DNA of 64,000 nt from Sinorhizobium terangae (GCF_009601505.1 NZ_WITC01000121.1:103884-167883); one strand, 5' to 3'; positions 1 to 9,389 are shown, numbered from the stretch's first letter. The notes: generated by a model not told the origin, from the letters alone. Made by a program: numbers and translations.

Positions 1-2
1 AC

Positions 3-185
3 TGGCCGGTGACGATTTCCTACTTCAACGACGACAGGAGCGGAGACGCGCAGCCCATCTACAGCATGGCGTTCAAGCTCTATGAAAACGGGGTCACGCG
101 TGACCTGACGATGGACTATGGAGATTTCGTGCTGAGCGGAAAGCTCACCAACCTCGAAGTCTTCAATGCGGGAGACTGCAAATAG
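3..185 (+). CDS. C-terminal end of a probable EipB-family (DUF1849) envelope protein, partial
   Basis: Only the last 60 codons are present, read in the frame that ends at TAG 183-185; the start lies before the window. The residues include the stretches YSMAFKLYENGV and DYGDFVLSGKL and end in a Cys-Lys. This resembles the end of the DUF1849/EipB family, periplasmic beta-spiral proteins that maintain the alphaproteobacterial envelope and carry a conserved C-terminal cysteine used in a disulfide. A position just upstream of rpsB fits my memory of rhizobial gene order. The family call rests on about 60 residues, so it is moderate; that this is a real coding end is much safer. Confidence 0.55.
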   Translation, partial: WPVTISYFNDDRSGDAQPIYSMAFKLYENGVTRDLTMDYGDFVLSGKLTNLEVFNAGDCK

Positions 186-367
186 GCAAGAACCGCATAA
201 AACTGACTTCCAGTCTTGATTTATCGGGCAGTTGCGGTTAAGGGGCTGCCCATTCCACACGTGAGGCACGGGATTTTCCGGGAGAAATCCGGATTGTTCC
301 ACCGGTGGGCGCAGCAAAGATGCGCTCGACGCCTTGCGGAGGTTCAACCGGAAAAGGAGAAAAAGGC

Positions 368-1135
368 ATGGCATTGCCTGATTTTACTATGCGCCAGCTT
401 CTTGAAGCAGGCGTTCACTTCGGCCACCAGACGCATCGCTGGAACCCGAAGATGAAGCCGTACATCTTCGGCGACCGTAACAACGTCCACATCATCGACC
501 TCGCCCAGACTGTCCCGATGTTCTCGCGCGCCCTGCAGGTTGTCAGCGACACCGTGGCCAATGGCGGCCGCGTGCTTTTCGTCGGCACGAAGCGCCAGGC
601 TTCGGAAATCATCGCCGACGCGGCGAAGCGCTCTGCCCAGTACTACGTCAATGCTCGCTGGCTCGGCGGCATGATGACCAACTGGAAGACCATTTCCAAC
701 TCGATCCAGCGCCTGCGCAAGCTCGACGACATCCTCGCTTCGGAAGCTTCGGGCTTCACGAAGAAGGAGCGCCTGAACCTCGAGCGTGAGCGCGAGAAGC
801 TGAACCGCGCGCTCGGCGGTATCCGCGACATGGGCGGCACGCCGGACCTGATGTTCATCATCGACACCAACAAGGAATCGATCGCGATCGACGAAGCCAA
901 GCGCCTTGGCATTCCGGTTGTCGCCGTCATCGACTCCAACTGCGATCCGGACCAGATCGACTACCCGATCCCGGGCAATGACGACGCATCGCGTGCCATC
1001 GCGCTTTACTGCGATCTCATCGCTCGCGCTGCCATCGACGGCATCGCCCGTCAGCAGGGCGCCGCGGGCCGCGACCTCGGTGCATCGGTCGAGGCTCCGG
1101 TCGAACCGGCTCTCGACGAATCGTCCGAGGCCTGA
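368..1135 (+). CDS. rpsB: 30S ribosomal protein S2
   Basis: Small-subunit protein that bridges the head and body of the 30S ribosome. The 255-residue product begins MALPDFTMRQLLEAGVHFGH, the S2 signature, and has the usual WLGGMMTNW and DLMFIIDTNKE stretches. The frame stays open upstream to 305, but ATG 368 is chosen because the S2 family begins there and AAGGAG lies at 354-359 with 8-nt spacing. The C-terminal tail after residue ~235 is acidic and alanine-rich, as in other rhizobia. It leads the translation block with tsf, but a terminator at 1183-1226 separates the two. Confidence 0.97.
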   Translation: MALPDFTMRQLLEAGVHFGHQTHRWNPKMKPYIFGDRNNVHIIDLAQTVPMFSRALQVVSDTVANGGRVLFVGTKRQASEIIADAAKRSAQYYVNARWLGGMMTNWKTISNSIQRLRKLDDILASEASGFTKKERLNLEREREKLNRALGGIRDMGGTPDLMFIIDTNKESIAIDEAKRLGIPVVAVIDSNCDPDQIDYPIPGNDDASRAIALYCDLIARAAIDGIARQQGAAGRDLGASVEAPVEPALDESSEA

Positions 1136-1182
1136 TCTGGCCGGACGGTGGCTCAAGGCCGCCGTACCCAATGAAATGTCGG

Positions 1183-1226
1183 ACGAGGCCGTTTGTGATG
1201 GAAATCTGAACGGCCTCGTTCTTTTC
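1183..1226 (+). terminator. Rho-independent terminator after rpsB
   Basis: Perfect 11-bp stem 1183-1193 (ACGAGGCCGTT) with 1209-1219, a 15-nt loop, then TCTTTTC. It lies 48 nt after the rpsB stop. It would stop or attenuate transcription between rpsB and tsf, allowing separate levels of S2 and EF-Ts. Confidence 0.75.
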
Positions 1227-1388
1227 AGCCGGAAATGGCGTGATCGGGTCTACAATATCTCGCCCGCGCATCATCGCGATGAAGCGTTCATCACGATGTC
1301 ACATTGAAAAGCCATTCCCTGCCAAAACCTCCTGGCATTGCGCCATCGATAGTGAGCGCGCCAGCCAAACAGACAAAGAGGCAAGAAG

Positions 1389-2312
1389 ATGAGTGTTACT
1401 GCCGCAATGGTGAAGGAACTGCGCGAAAAGACCGGCGCAGGCATGATGGATTGCAAGAAGGCGCTTGCTGAAACCAATGGCGACATGGAAGCGGCGATCG
1501 ACTGGCTGCGCGCCAAAGGCATCGCCAAGGCCGACAAGAAGTCGGGCCGCACGGCTGCCGAAGGCCTCATCGGCATCGCCAGCGCCGGCGACAAGGCCGT
1601 GGTCGTCGAGATCAACTCGGAAACGGACTTCGTCGCCCGCAACGACGCCTTCCAGGACCTCGTCCGCGGCGTCGCAGCCGTCGCCGTCGGAACCGATGGT
1701 TCGGTCGACGCAATCAGCGCTGCCAAGTATCCGGCCACCGGCAAGTCCGTTGCCGATACGATCACCGACGCGATTGCGACGATCGGCGAAAACATGACGC
1801 TGCGCCGTGCCGCGCTGCTGTCGGTCGACGATGGCGTCGTCGCGACCTACATTCACAATTCGGTTGCTGACGGTCTCGGCAAGCTCGGCGTGCTGGTCGC
1901 TCTGAAGTCGACCGGCGACAAGGAAGCACTGAATGCGATCGGTCGCCAGGTTGCGATGCACGTCGCTGCGACCAACCCGCTGGCGGTCCGCCCGAGCGAA
2001 ATCGACCCGGCGGTGGCCGAACGCGAGCGCAACGTCTTTATCGAGCAGTCGCGCGCTTCGGGCAAGCCGGACAACATCATCGAGAAGATGGTCGAAGGCC
2101 GCATGCGCAAGTTCTTCGAGGAAGTCGCTCTTCTTTCGCAGGCTTTCGTCATGAACCCCGACCAGACCGTCGAGGCAGCGATCAAGGAAGCGGAAAAGAC
2201 CGTCGGTGCGCCGATCGAGGTTGCCGGCATCGCCCGCCTGCTGCTCGGCGAAGGCGTTCAGAAGGAAGAGTCCGATTTCGCTGCGGAAGTCGCCGCTGCT
2301 GCCAAGGGCTGA
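1389..2312 (+). CDS. tsf: Elongation factor Ts
   Basis: Guanine-nucleotide exchange factor that regenerates EF-Tu-GTP. The 307-residue product starts with the UBA-like N-terminal domain (MSVTAAMVKELREKTGAGMM, then DCKKAL) and carries the family signature ETDFVARND near residue 80, followed by the two-part dimerisation core. Length is typical of alphaproteobacteria. ATG 1389 is preceded by a purine-rich AAAGAGGCAAGAAG. It follows rpsB, the near-universal arrangement, and is followed by a hairpin at 2341-2370. Confidence 0.97.
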   Translation: MSVTAAMVKELREKTGAGMMDCKKALAETNGDMEAAIDWLRAKGIAKADKKSGRTAAEGLIGIASAGDKAVVVEINSETDFVARNDAFQDLVRGVAAVAVGTDGSVDAISAAKYPATGKSVADTITDAIATIGENMTLRRAALLSVDDGVVATYIHNSVADGLGKLGVLVALKSTGDKEALNAIGRQVAMHVAATNPLAVRPSEIDPAVAERERNVFIEQSRASGKPDNIIEKMVEGRMRKFFEEVALLSQAFVMNPDQTVEAAIKEAEKTVGAPIEVAGIARLLLGEGVQKEESDFAAEVAAAAKG

Positions 2313-2340
2313 TTTCTTCACCCTTATTGGGAAAACATGG

Positions 2341-2372
2341 GGGCATCGCGTGACAACGCGATGCCCTTCGTG
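2341..2372 (+). terminator. Hairpin terminator/attenuator between tsf and pyrH
   Basis: Perfect 10-bp stem GGGCATCGCG (2341-2350) with 2357-2366, loop TGACAA, then TTCGTGT. The stem is strong but the T-tract is weak, so partial read-through into pyrH is possible. Confidence 0.6.
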
Positions 2373-2503
2373 TATCCGGCATTCGTCAAAGCGTCGGACC
2401 CGCCGGTTTGTGGCCGGGCGGTCGATACCGCGCAACACGATATATCCTTATGCCGCTGTGCACCGCCTTCCGCACAGGCGTGCCGATCTGTTCAGGAGCG
2501 ATG

Positions 2504-3226
2504 ATGTCGGCCAAGCCAATCTACAAGCGTGTTCTTCTCAAAGCCTCCGGTGAAGCCTTGATGGGAAGCCAGGGCTTCGGCATCGACGTGGCGGTCGCCG
2601 ACCGGATCGCGTCGGATATCGCCGAAGCGCGTAACATGGGCGTCGAAGTCGGCGTCGTTGTCGGTGGCGGCAATATCTTCCGCGGCGTCGCAGTCGCGTC
2701 GAAGGGTGGCGACCGGGTAACCGGCGACCACATGGGCATGCTGGCGACGGTGATCAATGCGCTCGCGCTCGCGACGTCGTTGCGCAAGCTGGACATCGAC
2801 ACCGTCGTGCTTTCGGCCATCGCCATGCCGGAAATTTGTGAGAGTTTTTCGCAGCGCGCCACCCTATATCATCTCTCGCTTGGCCGCGTGGTCATCTTCG
2901 CTGGAGGAACGGGCAATCCGTTCTTCACGACGGACTCCGCCGCGGCACTTCGAGCAGCAGAGATGGGCGCAGAAGCGATCTTCAAGGGAACGCAGGTCGA
3001 CGGCATTTACTCTGCCGATCCGAAGAAGGACCCGACGGCTACCCGGTTCGATCGGCTCACCCACAGCGAGGTTCTGGAGAAAGGATTGGCCGTGATGGAC
3101 GTTGCCGCGGTGGCGCTTGCACGCGAAAATGCCATTCCGATTGTCGTTTTCTCGATCCACGAGAAGGGTGGTTTTGCAGAGATATTGACCGGTGGCGGTC
3201 ATGCGACCATCGTCACGGACAATTGA
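2504..3226 (+). CDS. pyrH: UMP kinase (uridylate kinase)
   Basis: Phosphorylates UMP to UDP in pyrimidine nucleotide synthesis. The product is hexameric in the family and belongs to the amino-acid-kinase fold. Visible marks are KRVLLKASGEALMG at the N-terminus, VVVGGGNIFRG near residue 50, the GDHMGMLATVIN region, and FAGGTGNPFFTTD near 140. Of two adjacent ATGs (2501, 2504) I choose 2504, because AGGAG at 2494-2498 then has a workable spacing of 5 nt and the protein is 240 residues, the normal length. The frame is open much further upstream without homology. Confidence 0.96.
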   Translation: MSAKPIYKRVLLKASGEALMGSQGFGIDVAVADRIASDIAEARNMGVEVGVVVGGGNIFRGVAVASKGGDRVTGDHMGMLATVINALALATSLRKLDIDTVVLSAIAMPEICESFSQRATLYHLSLGRVVIFAGGTGNPFFTTDSAAALRAAEMGAEAIFKGTQVDGIYSADPKKDPTATRFDRLTHSEVLEKGLAVMDVAAVALARENAIPIVVFSIHEKGGFAEILTGGGHATIVTDN

Positions 3227-3277
3227 CAGTTTGAAGGCCCTTTGGGCCATTGAAGACAGGAACGGGAGTCTTGAACC

Positions 3278-3838
3278 ATGAGTGAAGGTGTGGACCTGAA
3301 GGAACTGAAACGCCGCATGGACGGAGCGATCTCCGCATTCAAGCATGACATAGCGTCGCTTCGCACCGGCCGCGCATCGGCCAACGTTCTCGATCCGGTG
3401 ACCGTCGAAGCCTACGGCTCGCGCATGCCGTTGAACCAGGTTGCCAACATCACGGTTCCGGAGCCGCGGATGCTGTCCGTCTCGGTATGGGACAAATCCA
3501 TGGTTGGCGCCGTTGAGCGCGCGATCCGGGAATCGAACCTTGGCCTGAACCCGATCGTTGACGGCCAGAACCTGCGTATTCCGCTGCCGGAGTTGAACGA
3601 GGAACGCCGCAAGTCTCTCGTCAAGGTCGCGCACGACTACGCCGAGAAGAGCAAGGTGGCCGTCCGCCATGTTCGCCGTGACGGCATGGACGACCTGAAA
3701 AAAGCCGAAAAGGATGGCGAGATCGGTCAAGATATCCACCGTGCTCAGTCCGAGCGCGTCCAAAAGATGACCGACGAAACAATTTCCGAGATCGACCGCT
3801 TGCTCGCCGAGAAGGAAAAGGAAATCATGCAGGTCTGA
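3278..3838 (+). CDS. frr: Ribosome recycling factor
   Basis: Works with EF-G to split the post-termination ribosome. The product has 186 residues, close to the standard 185, with the RRF three-helix bundle: N-terminal KRRMDGAISAFKHDIASLRTG, middle hinge region with IPLPELNEERRKSLVKVAHD, and a C-terminal helix rich in K/E. It starts at ATG 3278 with a GGAG in front (3265-3268). It sits 51 nt after pyrH and 35 nt before uppS, so co-transcription is likely. Confidence 0.97.
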   Translation: MSEGVDLKELKRRMDGAISAFKHDIASLRTGRASANVLDPVTVEAYGSRMPLNQVANITVPEPRMLSVSVWDKSMVGAVERAIRESNLGLNPIVDGQNLRIPLPELNEERRKSLVKVAHDYAEKSKVAVRHVRRDGMDDLKKAEKDGEIGQDIHRAQSERVQKMTDETISEIDRLLAEKEKEIMQV

Positions 3839-3873
3839 CGCGTGATGATCTGAGTCTCTTTTTTGGACCGCCA

Positions 3874-4617
3874 ATGCCAGAGTTCATCCCCGCAAACGTA
3901 CCGAACCACGTTGCCATCATCATGGATGGCAACGGTCGATGGGCAAACGCGCGCGGACTACCGCGCACGATGGGACATCGAAAGGGCGTCGAGGCCGTGC
4001 GGGCTGCGGTCAAGACGGCCGCCGAACTCGGCATTCGCTACCTCACGCTTTTCGCATTCTCGTCGGAAAACTGGAGCAGGCCCGAGGCTGAGATCACGGA
4101 CCTCATGGGCTTGCTCAAGGCGTTCATACGACGCGATCTCGCCGACCTGCACCGCGAGAACGTCCGCATCCGCGTCATAGGCGACCGTGCAAATCTCAGG
4201 GGCGACATTCTTCCGTTGCTGATCGAGGCGGAGGAGACGACGAGCGCGAACACCGGGATCACCTTGGTGATCGCTTTCAACTATGGCGCGAGAGACGAAT
4301 TGGCGAGGGCCATGCGTCGTCTCGCGACAGAGGTGGCCGCCGGTCGCCTCCGCCCGGACGAGATCACGACGGACAGGATCAACGCAACGATCGACACCGC
4401 CGGCATCCCCGATCCGGACCTGATTCTGCGGACGAGCGGCGAAGAGCGCCTCTCCAACTTTCTGCTTTGGCAAGGAGCCTATTCGGAATTGCTGTTCATT
4501 CCAGAACTTTGGCCGGATTTCACGCGTGAAACATTCCTTGCCGCCATCGAGAAATATGCCAGCCGCGAACGCCGTTTCGGCGGTCTCTCGCAACCGACGC
4601 TGGCGGTCGGCTCCTGA
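3874..4617 (+). CDS. uppS: Isoprenyl transferase (undecaprenyl diphosphate synthase)
   Basis: Condenses isopentenyl diphosphate onto farnesyl diphosphate to make the C55 lipid carrier for peptidoglycan and polysaccharides. The 247-residue protein has the P-loop-like motif HVAIIMDGNGRWA, with catalytic Asp18, and the substrate signature LILRTSGEERLSNFLLW near residue 190. The stop codon overlaps the cdsA start (TGATG at 4615-4619), implying translational coupling. No strong Shine-Dalgarno sequence precedes ATG 3874, but the conserved N-terminus supports it. Confidence 0.96.
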   Translation: MPEFIPANVPNHVAIIMDGNGRWANARGLPRTMGHRKGVEAVRAAVKTAAELGIRYLTLFAFSSENWSRPEAEITDLMGLLKAFIRRDLADLHRENVRIRVIGDRANLRGDILPLLIEAEETTSANTGITLVIAFNYGARDELARAMRRLATEVAAGRLRPDEITTDRINATIDTAGIPDPDLILRTSGEERLSNFLLWQGAYSELLFIPELWPDFTRETFLAAIEKYASRERRFGGLSQPTLAVGS

Positions 4618-5450
4618 TGCAGTCTGAACTCAAGCTGCGCATCGCCTCCGGAATAGTGCTTGCGGCGGTGGCTCTCGGTGCGACCTGGGCAGGCGGCCTT
4701 GCCTTCCAGTTCCTGTCCGTCGCGATCGGTTTGCTGGTCTATTACGAGTGGTCGACCATTACGAAGCTCGCTGAGGGCGACTTTCAGGGCAATGCGTTCG
4801 GGTGGCTTTCCCAGATCGTAATCGCAGTCCTCGTGCTGTTCGATTACATCCATCTCAGCCTGCCGGTCCTCGCCGCCTTTTCGGTTCTCGCCGGGCTTTG
4901 GGTGTTGATCCGCAACACGAGCTGGTGGCTGCCGGGCGGCATAGTCTATGCGGGTTTGACGGCGGTTTCGCTCGCGGCGATCCGCGGCGCAGATTATCTC
5001 GGGCTGGTGGCGATGCTTTTCGTGTTCGCCGTCGTCTGGGGGACGGACATCTTCGCTTATTTTACCGGCAGGGCAATCGGTGGGCCGAAACTGGCGCCGG
5101 CCATATCCCCCGGGAAAACCTGGTCCGGAGCGCTGGGCGGGACGATCTGCGGCGTGCTTGCGGGTGTTGCCGTCTTCATGGCTCATTTCTCCCTGCAGGA
5201 TTTTCGCATCCCGATCATCGCGCTGGTGCTGTCAGTCTCCAGCCAGATTGGGGATCTGTTCGAATCTTTCATCAAGCGTCGTTTCGGCGTCAAGGATTCG
5301 AGCCACCTCATCCCGGGGCATGGCGGGGTCATGGACCGGGTCGACGGATTGATATTCGCGTGTGTTGCCGCGCTGGTTCTGGTTTTGGCCCAGATCCTTT
5401 CTGCCGGCGGCCGCGCAGTCGCCTTCGGTTCCGTTCTGTTGGGCCTTTGA
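4617..5450 (+). CDS. cdsA: Phosphatidate cytidylyltransferase (CDP-diglyceride synthase)
   Basis: Integral membrane enzyme that makes CDP-diacylglycerol from phosphatidate and CTP, the entry point for phospholipids including cardiolipin (see cls at 30337). The 277-residue protein has several hydrophobic segments and the C-terminal signature IPGHGGVMDRVDG near residue 230, with the preceding SQIGDLFESFIKRRFGVKD containing the metal-binding Asp. It overlaps uppS by 1 nt. The gene dxr, often found between cdsA and rseP in other Gram-negatives, is absent here; the gap instead holds a RIME-like repeat. Confidence 0.95.
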   Translation: MQSELKLRIASGIVLAAVALGATWAGGLAFQFLSVAIGLLVYYEWSTITKLAEGDFQGNAFGWLSQIVIAVLVLFDYIHLSLPVLAAFSVLAGLWVLIRNTSWWLPGGIVYAGLTAVSLAAIRGADYLGLVAMLFVFAVVWGTDIFAYFTGRAIGGPKLAPAISPGKTWSGALGGTICGVLAGVAVFMAHFSLQDFRIPIIALVLSVSSQIGDLFESFIKRRFGVKDSSHLIPGHGGVMDRVDGLIFACVAALVLVLAQILSAGGRAVAFGSVLLGL

Positions 5451-5537
5451 GGCCTGCCACATAATCCCTTAGGTCGAATTTGAATTGAGGGTAGATTATA
5501 TAAGGATGCAAAGTGTGACCGCGGCAGTCGCGCATCT

Positions 5538-5582
5538 CTGTAGCGCCGCGCGTCTTACCAGACGTGCAAAGGACGCTGTAGC
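5538..5582. repeat. RIME-type palindromic repeat, partial copy
   Basis: The imperfect palindrome starting CTGTAGCGCCGCGCGTC and ending ACGCTGTAG matches one of the two palindromes seen in fuller copies at 48033 and 55775. The second palindrome is missing or degenerate here. RIMEs are intergenic mosaic elements of rhizobia. Confidence 0.7.
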
Positions 5583-5628
5583 AGTGGAATGCGCGATGTC
5601 GCTACAGCGGATGCGTTAGGAATTGCCA

Positions 5629-6753
5629 ATGAGCATGCTGCTTGAAAATCTGCAATACGCTATACCCACCTTCCTGTTCCTGCTGACCCTCTTGGTCTTC
5701 GTTCATGAGCTGGGACACTACCTGGTGGGCCGCTGGTCAGGTATCCGTATTCTCGCCTTTTCCGTCGGCTTCGGGCCAGAACTCTTCGGCTGGACCGATG
5801 GTCGCGGCACCCGATGGAAATTCTGCGCGATTCCGCTCGGCGGCTACGTGAAGTTCTTCGGAGACGACGATGCAGCGAGCACGCCGGACTATCGGCGTAT
5901 CGAGGCAATTGTACCGGAAGAGCGTGCTCGCACATTCCTGGGGGCGAAGCTTTGGAAACGGGCTGCGACTGTCGCGGCCGGACCGATTGCCAATTTCGTG
6001 CTGGCGATTGCGATTTTTGCCGTTCTCTTCTCGGTCTACGGGCGGGCCGTTGCCGATCCGGTCGTGGCTTTGGTGGCGCCCGGCAGCGCGGCGGAGAAGG
6101 CAGGCGTCAAGCTGGGCGACAGGCTTGTTTCAATCGACGGAACGCCGATTGTGACTTTTGACGATGTGCGACGCTACGTCAGCGTCCGACCGGAAATGCC
6201 GATCACGGTTCGCGTCGAGCGCGAAGGTTCACCGATAGACCTGCGGATGGTGCCGCAGCGCACCGAATCCGTAGACCCGCTGGGCAACAAGGTGGAAGAA
6301 GGCAAGATCGGTATCGGAACAAATCAGGAGGTCGGAAACTTCCGAATCGAAACCTATGGACCGCTGGAAGCAGTCGGGCAGGGAGCCCTGCAAAGCTGGC
6401 GGATCGTCACCGGCACGTTCGACTACCTGTCGAACCTGGTCGTTGGCCGCATGAAGGCCGATCAGGTGGGCGGACCGATCCGTATCGCGCAGATGTCCGG
6501 GCAGATGGCGAAGCTTGGGGTTGCCGAAGTGCTGAACTTCGCAGCGGTTCTTTCAGTTTCTATAGGATTGCTTAACCTCATGCCTGTGCCCGTGCTTGAT
6601 GGTGGCCACCTCATGTTCTATGCGGTGGAGGCGTTGCGCGGCAAACCGGTCGGGCCTGCTGCACAGGATATCGCTTTCCGCATCGGATTTGCGATGGTGC
6701 TGATGCTTACGGTCTTCGCGGCGTGGAACGACATCAATTGGCTATTCGGCTGA
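5629..6753 (+). CDS. rseP: Site-2 intramembrane zinc protease RseP/MmpA
   Basis: Cuts transmembrane segments of substrates such as anti-sigma factors and leftover signal peptides (RseP/MmpA family, M50). The 374-residue protein shows the zinc motif HELGH at residues 26-30 inside the first membrane helix, a PDZ domain around residues 130-200 (APGSAAEKAGVKLGDRLVSI), and the third ligand in MPVPVLDGGHL near residue 320. ATG 5629 (MSMLLENL) follows an AGGA; an in-frame TTG six bases earlier is less likely. It is positioned directly upstream of bamA, as in many proteobacteria. Confidence 0.95.
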   Translation: MSMLLENLQYAIPTFLFLLTLLVFVHELGHYLVGRWSGIRILAFSVGFGPELFGWTDGRGTRWKFCAIPLGGYVKFFGDDDAASTPDYRRIEAIVPEERARTFLGAKLWKRAATVAAGPIANFVLAIAIFAVLFSVYGRAVADPVVALVAPGSAAEKAGVKLGDRLVSIDGTPIVTFDDVRRYVSVRPEMPITVRVEREGSPIDLRMVPQRTESVDPLGNKVEEGKIGIGTNQEVGNFRIETYGPLEAVGQGALQSWRIVTGTFDYLSNLVVGRMKADQVGGPIRIAQMSGQMAKLGVAEVLNFAAVLSVSIGLLNLMPVPVLDGGHLMFYAVEALRGKPVGPAAQDIAFRIGFAMVLMLTVFAAWNDINWLFG

Positions 6754-7058
6754 AACCGGATTCCGAAGACGTGTGGCGTCGCCCGTAGGCCTGCCTGCGC
6801 TCTTCTTCCTTTCCGGGTCCTTGGAGGGAAGGAACAACCTTTCGGATATTGTGAACACGTGACGCGCAATGGCTTGCGCCGCAAGGATTTGTTTACGATA
6901 AGTCGAATCCGTAGTGGCGGTTAAGCCACGGTTCGAATTGAAGTAAACAGAATTTAACTAGCTGGCTTGCTTGTATGGCAAAAGCGGGTAAAACGGCAAC
7001 CGTGACCGGAGTCGGTACGAAATTGCCGCGGGACGTTGGGAAAAGGTAAGAATTTAAC
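6754..7058 (+). promoter_or_regulatory. 305-nt gap before bamA with an extended imperfect hairpin
   Basis: No gene is visible. The part from 6891 to 6948 can fold: outer GTTTAC (6891-6896) pairs with GTAAAC (6943-6948), and inner CGAATCCGTAGTGGC (6904-6918) pairs with GCCACGGTTCG (6925-6935) with small bulges and a GGTTAA loop. This would be in the 5' leader or promoter of bamA. No convincing -35/-10 pair was found by eye. Confidence 0.4.
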
Positions 7059-9389
7059 ATGAAAGCTGGTTCAAGGTTTTTGAACGCGGTGTCGGCGTTT
7101 GCGCTGTCAGCAAGCATGGTTGCCACGGGTACCGGTGTTGGGGTGTTCGCAGGCACGTCCGTCGCGCAAGCCGCGGTCATCAATCGTGTTGAGGTGCGGG
7201 GCGCAACGCGCGTAAGCGCGGACACCGTGCGCGCAAACATAACGATTGTCCCGGGCAAGAACTTCAGCAACGCCGATATCGATGCCTCGGTGAAGCGCCT
7301 TTATGCAACTGGCTATTTCTCCGACGTCAGCATCAATGTCGCCGGCGGCACGCTCGTCGTCACCGTCAGCGAGAATCAGCTCGTCAACCAGGTCGTCTTC
7401 AACGGCAACCGCAAGATCAAGGACGATAAGCTTCAGGGTTTGGTGCGGACCCAGCCGCTCGGTCCGTACAGTGAGGCGACCGTCGAAAGCGATATTCAGG
7501 CCATCAAGGCCGCCTATGCTGCGATTGGTCGTAGCGACGTCACCGTGACGACGCAGGTCGTGCCGATTGCGGAAGGGCGCGTGAACCTTGCCTTCGTCAT
7601 CAACGAGGGCGAACGCACCAAGATTTCGCAGATCAATTTCGTCGGCAACGAAGCTTACAGCGACGGCCGCCTGCAGTCGGTGATTGCGACCAAGGAATCG
7701 GGCATTTTCTCGTTTCTGACCCGTAAGGACGTCTACAATCCGGACAAGCTGCGCGCCGACGAAGAGCTGCTGCGTCAATTCTATTACAACCGCGGTTATG
7801 CCGACTTCCAGGTGATCTCGTCCGACGCCGTGCTCAACGAAGAGACCAACGAATACACGGTGACGATCACCGTCGAGGAAGGTCCGCGTTACGACTTCGG
7901 CGCGGTCAACGTCGAGTCGACGGTCGAAGGTGTCGACGCCGAAGAGTTGAGGGGGTTGATCCAGAGCCGCGAAGGCTCCGTCTATAAGGCGAAGGATGTT
8001 CAGGACACGATGCGCGAAATTTCGAAGCGTGTTGCTTCGGAGGGCTATCCGTTCGCTCGCGTCACGCCGCGCGGCAACCGTGACCTTGCCAATCACACGA
8101 TCGCCGTCGACTATCTGGTCGACCAGGGTGAGCGCGCCTACGTTGAGCGCATTGAGATCCGTGGCAACACGCGCACGCGTGACTACGTTATTCGCCGTGA
8201 GTTCGATGTCGGCGAAGGCGATGCCTTCAACCAGGAAATGATCGCTCGGGCAAAGCGCCGGCTCGAGGCTCTCGGCTATTTCTCGAGCGTGAATATTTCG
8301 ACCCAGCCGGGCAGTGCCGCAGACCGGGTTGTGATTGTCGTCGATGTGCAGGACCAGTCGACCGGTTCGTTCGGCATCGGTGGCGGTTATTCCGCCGGCA
8401 GTGGTGGCGGCTTCCTCGTCGAGGCCTCGATCGAGGAGAAGAACTTCCTTGGTCGCGGACAATATATTCGCCTTGCCGCCGGCAAGGGTGAAGACAGCCA
8501 AACCTATAACGTTTCGTTCACCGAGCCTTATTTCCTCGGTTATCGTCTGGCCGCGGGCTTCGATCTTTTCAAGAACGAAAACGACTTTGACGACGATCAC
8601 TACAGCTACAACGATCAGGGTTTCAGTCTGCGCGTGACAGCGCCGATCACCGAGGCTCTGTCAACGACGCTGCGCTATAACTACACGGAGTTCGAATACT
8701 TCGGCGACAAGGACGAATTGTCGACTCCCTATGACCGTGCAATCGACGGCAGCCCGTGGACCCGCTCGTCGGTCTCTCAGTCGATCACCTACAACACACT
8801 GGACGACGCGCAGCTCCCGCACGAGGGCATTCTCGCCTCGGTCACGCAGGAGTTCGCCGGCTTGGGTGGCTCGTCCGATTTCTACAAGCTGACGGGTAAG
8901 GCCAAGTGGTACTACACGGTGAACGACGAGGCGGACATCATCGCGTCGCTTGGCGGAAGTGCAGGACACTTGTTCAAGACGTCCGGTTCAATGGAAGTCT
9001 TCGACCAGTTCCAGTTGGGGAGCAACGATATCCGTGGCTTTGAGCGCAACGGCCTTGGTCCGCGCGTCAACAACGGCGACGCGCTCGGTGGAACGACCTA
9101 CTTTACAGCCTCTGCGGAAACGTCGTTCCCGCTGCCGGGTCTCCCGCGTGATAGCGGCTTCCGCGGTGCGCTCTTCGTCGATGCGGGCACGCTTTATGGC
9201 AACGATGTCGCCGTTGGCCCCGGAGAGTCCGTTCGCGGCGAGGATGCCTCCTTGCGCGCCTCCGTCGGCGTCGGCCTGATCTGGGCCTCGCCCTTCGGGC
9301 CGCTGCGTGTGGATTACGCCGTGCCGGTTGCGAAGGAAGATTTCGACGAAATCCAGAACTTCAAGTTCGGCATTAACTCGTCGTTCTGA
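7059..9389 (+). CDS. bamA: Outer membrane protein assembly factor BamA
   Basis: Essential Omp85 barrel that inserts beta-barrel proteins into the outer membrane. The 776-residue precursor has a signal peptide ending in SVAQA at residue 38, five POTRA repeats (about 40-440; the first begins INRVEVRGATRVSADTVR), and a C-terminal barrel with the FNGNRKI, YFLGYRLAAGFDLF and QFQLGSNDIRGFERNGLGPR stretches; the last contains the conserved surface-loop motif of Omp85 proteins. It ends in a phenylalanine, the usual barrel sorting signal. Neighbours are rseP upstream and lpxD downstream (46 nt). Confidence 0.97.
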   Translation: MKAGSRFLNAVSAFALSASMVATGTGVGVFAGTSVAQAAVINRVEVRGATRVSADTVRANITIVPGKNFSNADIDASVKRLYATGYFSDVSINVAGGTLVVTVSENQLVNQVVFNGNRKIKDDKLQGLVRTQPLGPYSEATVESDIQAIKAAYAAIGRSDVTVTTQVVPIAEGRVNLAFVINEGERTKISQINFVGNEAYSDGRLQSVIATKESGIFSFLTRKDVYNPDKLRADEELLRQFYYNRGYADFQVISSDAVLNEETNEYTVTITVEEGPRYDFGAVNVESTVEGVDAEELRGLIQSREGSVYKAKDVQDTMREISKRVASEGYPFARVTPRGNRDLANHTIAVDYLVDQGERAYVERIEIRGNTRTRDYVIRREFDVGEGDAFNQEMIARAKRRLEALGYFSSVNISTQPGSAADRVVIVVDVQDQSTGSFGIGGGYSAGSGGGFLVEASIEEKNFLGRGQYIRLAAGKGEDSQTYNVSFTEPYFLGYRLAAGFDLFKNENDFDDDHYSYNDQGFSLRVTAPITEALSTTLRYNYTEFEYFGDKDELSTPYDRAIDGSPWTRSSVSQSITYNTLDDAQLPHEGILASVTQEFAGLGGSSDFYKLTGKAKWYYTVNDEADIIASLGGSAGHLFKTSGSMEVFDQFQLGSNDIRGFERNGLGPRVNNGDALGGTTYFTASAETSFPLPGLPRDSGFRGALFVDAGTLYGNDVAVGPGESVRGEDASLRASVGVGLIWASPFGPLRVDYAVPVAKEDFDEIQNFKFGINSSF

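Noticed and set aside
7107..8600. 497-codon minus-strand frame opposite bamA
   Set aside because: Same cause: the reverse complement of a GC-rich gene stays open. BamA is unambiguous.
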